Of a DNA stretch of 9,062 bases, positions 8,239-9,062 are shown piece by piece (within the stretch, counting starts at the first letter, position 1; each line of letters opens with the position of its first letter). The notes under the pieces are model-generated. The model saw nothing but the letters and a program-made list of their open reading frames with translations, was not told where the DNA came from and made no database searches. Source of the DNA: M55B132 sp964508895 (lineage in GTDB: Bacteria; Bacteroidota; Bacteroidia; Bacteroidales; B18-G4); the NCBI GenBank assembly GCA_964508895.1, contig CAZDWF010000136.1:1-9062 (forward strand), written 5' to 3'. The translations under genes and the position numbers were made by a program.

Positions 8239-8246
8239 CAAAAATA
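8239..8246 (-). promoter_or_regulatory. Bacteroidota-type -7 promoter element of valS (TATTTTTG)
   Basis: On the minus strand this reads TATTTTTG, an exact match to TAnnTTTG. A TTG on the same strand (CAA at 8263-8265) lies 16 nt upstream and could serve as a slightly close -33 element; it sits in the centre of the palindrome at 8257-8271. The predicted transcript start near 8232 leaves a leader of about 20 nt, too short for a T-box or other riboswitch. The A/T-rich context makes a chance match possible. Confidence 0.55.
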
Positions 8247-8256
8247 CAAAAAAACA

Positions 8257-8271
8257 TGCACCCAAGGTGCA
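8257..8271. repeat. Perfect palindrome TGCACC-CAA-GGTGCA upstream of valS
   Basis: Two 6-bp arms flank a 3-bp centre. The centre provides the TTG proposed as the valS -33 element, so a protein bound here would compete with RNA polymerase. The length and symmetry fit a dimeric regulator's operator. There is no T-run after it on either strand, and it lies upstream of the predicted transcript start, so an RNA hairpin role is unlikely for valS. The identity of any regulator is unknown. Confidence 0.45.
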
Positions 8272-8322
8272 GTTAACGAGCAAATTCAAATATTAAATAA
8301 AAGCAATATTAATTCTGTTATT

Positions 8323-8364
8323 GGATTCAGGATTCAGGATGCCGGATGCCGGATGCCAGATGCC
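8323..8364 (+). repeat. Tandem heptamer array GGATTCA/GGATGCC, six copies
   Basis: Six consecutive 7-bp units fill 42 bp: two GGATTCA, three GGATGCC and one AGATGCC, followed by a partial GGA. The consensus is RGAT(G/T)C(A/C). This is more GC-rich than the surrounding intergenic DNA. It lies between the valS promoter and the terminator of the DUF4252 gene, on the terminator's downstream side, and encodes nothing evident. The unit shares both its length and its RGATG core with the array at 4784-4818. Confidence 0.85.
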
Positions 8365-8374
8365 GGAAAAAACA

Positions 8375-8404
8375 ATTAGCCCCAAGCTAAAGAGTGGGGC
8401 TAAT
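8375..8404 (-). terminator. Rho-independent terminator of the DUF4252 gene
   Basis: A perfect 10-bp inverted repeat (ATTAGCCCCA and TGGGGCTAAT) encloses a 10-nt loop. On the minus strand the stem is followed by TGTTTTTT (8374-8367), a good U-tract. This fits termination of the leftward DUF4252 transcript about 66 bp past its stop codon and insulates valS. On the plus strand the downstream sequence is AT-rich without a pure T-run, so activity there would be weaker. Confidence 0.85.
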
Positions 8405-8434
8405 ATTATATTATTTCATCATTCTTTCTTTCCC

Positions 8435-8453
8435 GTGACGCGTTATGCGTCAC
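8435..8453. repeat. GC-rich hairpin GTGACGC-GTTAT-GCGTCAC
   Basis: A perfect 7-bp inverted repeat with a 5-nt loop lies 17 bp beyond the DUF4252 stop codon. No U-run follows on either strand, so it is not a classical terminator. It may protect the 3' end of the transcript or be a short dispersed repeat. It can also be read as degenerate heptamers (GTGACGC, GTTATGC, then GTCACAA). Its GC content contrasts with the AT-rich sequence on both sides. Confidence 0.6.
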
Positions 8454-8470
8454 AATTAAAGATATTAATT

Positions 8471-8995
8471 CTATTTATGGTGCTCTTCACAGTGCTTATT
8501 AAAAACATATTCTCCATGCACTTTAATATTCTTCATCATTTCACCGCTAAGAACATGTCCGAACCCTCCAATTTTGCTCAAATTAAAATCTCCTTTCATA
8601 TAAATAATAGTGGCAGACTTACCCTCCTTAACAAGTAATGCAGATTCCAGGATTCTATCATCACCTTCCTGGTTTACAAAAACTTTTACCGTTTCATCTT
8701 CACTTTTTACAGAGATTATTTCAGTAAACGGCTCCATGGATAGAATTTTAATGGCTTTCTGGTATAATGCAGCAGATGCCTTTTTATCCTTTTCAATTTC
8801 AAGTACCCTGATAGTTTCAAGGCTATTAATCAAGTAGGCAATCTTGTCATCTGTATCCGCATCCAGTTCAATATCTTCAGCATTAACTTTAACATAATCA
8901 GATTTTTCAAGATCGCTGTATTCCTCTATGACACCCAACAGTTTGTTTTGTGCCATCATCCCTGATGCCATAAAAATGACGCAGAGAGAGAGCAT
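8471..8995 (-). CDS. DUF4252 domain-containing exported protein
   Basis: The product has 174 residues from ATG 8995 and no known biochemical role. It matches DUF4252 in the stretches EEYSDLEKSDYVKVNAEDIE (24-43), NSLETIRVLEIE (57-68) and IYMKGDFNLSKIGG (131-144). Residues 1-15 are hydrophobic and resemble the end of a signal peptide with cleavage near MMA|Q, pointing to a periplasmic or envelope location. This N-terminus lacks the usual positive charge, yet SKI is encoded just upstream and the frame stays open to position 9061, so the true start may be earlier and outside the window. The C-terminus is His- and Glu-rich (HCEEHHK). No promoter is visible. A strong terminator at 8375-8404 closes the transcript. 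DUF4252 genes often sit beside sigma-factor genes in Bacteroidota, as far as I recall; that side is not in the window. Confidence 0.8.
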   Translation of the reverse strand: MLSLCVIFMASGMMAQNKLLGVIEEYSDLEKSDYVKVNAEDIELDADTDDKIAYLINSLETIRVLEIEKDKKASAALYQKAIKILSMEPFTEIISVKSEDETVKVFVNQEGDDRILESALLVKEGKSATIIYMKGDFNLSKIGGFGHVLSGEMMKNIKVHGEYVFNKHCEEHHK

Positions 8996-9062
8996 TATTT
9001 TTGATATTGTTTCAGGATTAAGTATAAATAATATCAGGGTAATCTTATCAAGAGCAAGGAAA

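Noticed and set aside
8323..8364. CRISPR-like array
   Set aside because: The units are 7 bp and directly adjacent with no spacers, so this is a simple tandem repeat.
8321..8638. 105-codon plus-strand frame running through the heptamer array and terminator
   Set aside because: Its first residues only translate the GGATGCC repeats, it crosses the terminator hairpin, and it is antisense to the DUF4252 gene.

Overview
The window looks like chromosomal DNA of a low-GC member of the Bacteroidota, probably class Bacteroidia. Three things support this. A large secreted protein ends in a type IX secretion system (T9SS) type A sorting domain, two promoter-like sites match the Bacteroidota -7 consensus TAnnTTTG, and two genes encode families (DUF4159, DUF4252) common in that phylum. 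Genus cannot be read from the sequence.

Layout. Positions 1-400 are AT-rich and carry no convincing gene, but end in a promoter. A rightward cluster follows: a 1225-residue secreted multidomain protein (signal peptide, Asp-box beta-propeller, two PKD domains, a jelly-roll-like domain, T9SS tail; 401-4078), rsmE (16S rRNA m3U1498 methyltransferase; 4088-4795) and a secreted DUF4159 protein (4813-5481). The gaps are 9 and 17 bp, so co-transcription is likely. These genes converge on leftward valS (valyl-tRNA synthetase; 8212-5555). Upstream of valS is a 258-bp intergenic region holding the valS promoter and start site, a 15-bp palindrome, a heptamer repeat array, a terminator for the next gene and another hairpin. 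The last gene is a leftward secreted DUF4252 protein (8995-8471), whose reading frame stays open to the right edge.

How the genes relate. rsmE and valS are translation housekeeping genes. The T9SS cargo, DUF4159 and DUF4252 proteins are exported to the periplasm or cell surface. No shared pathway is evident, and I see no defence system, mobile element, CRISPR array or RNA gene.

The most unusual signal is in the small spaces. Two junctions carry tandem arrays with a 7-bp period and a related unit, RGATG plus two bases. One array spans the rsmE stop and the DUF4159 start, so that each repeat supplies an ATGA stop/start overlap. The other lies between the valS promoter and the upstream terminator. 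A third dyad, at 8435-8453, can also be read as degenerate heptamers.
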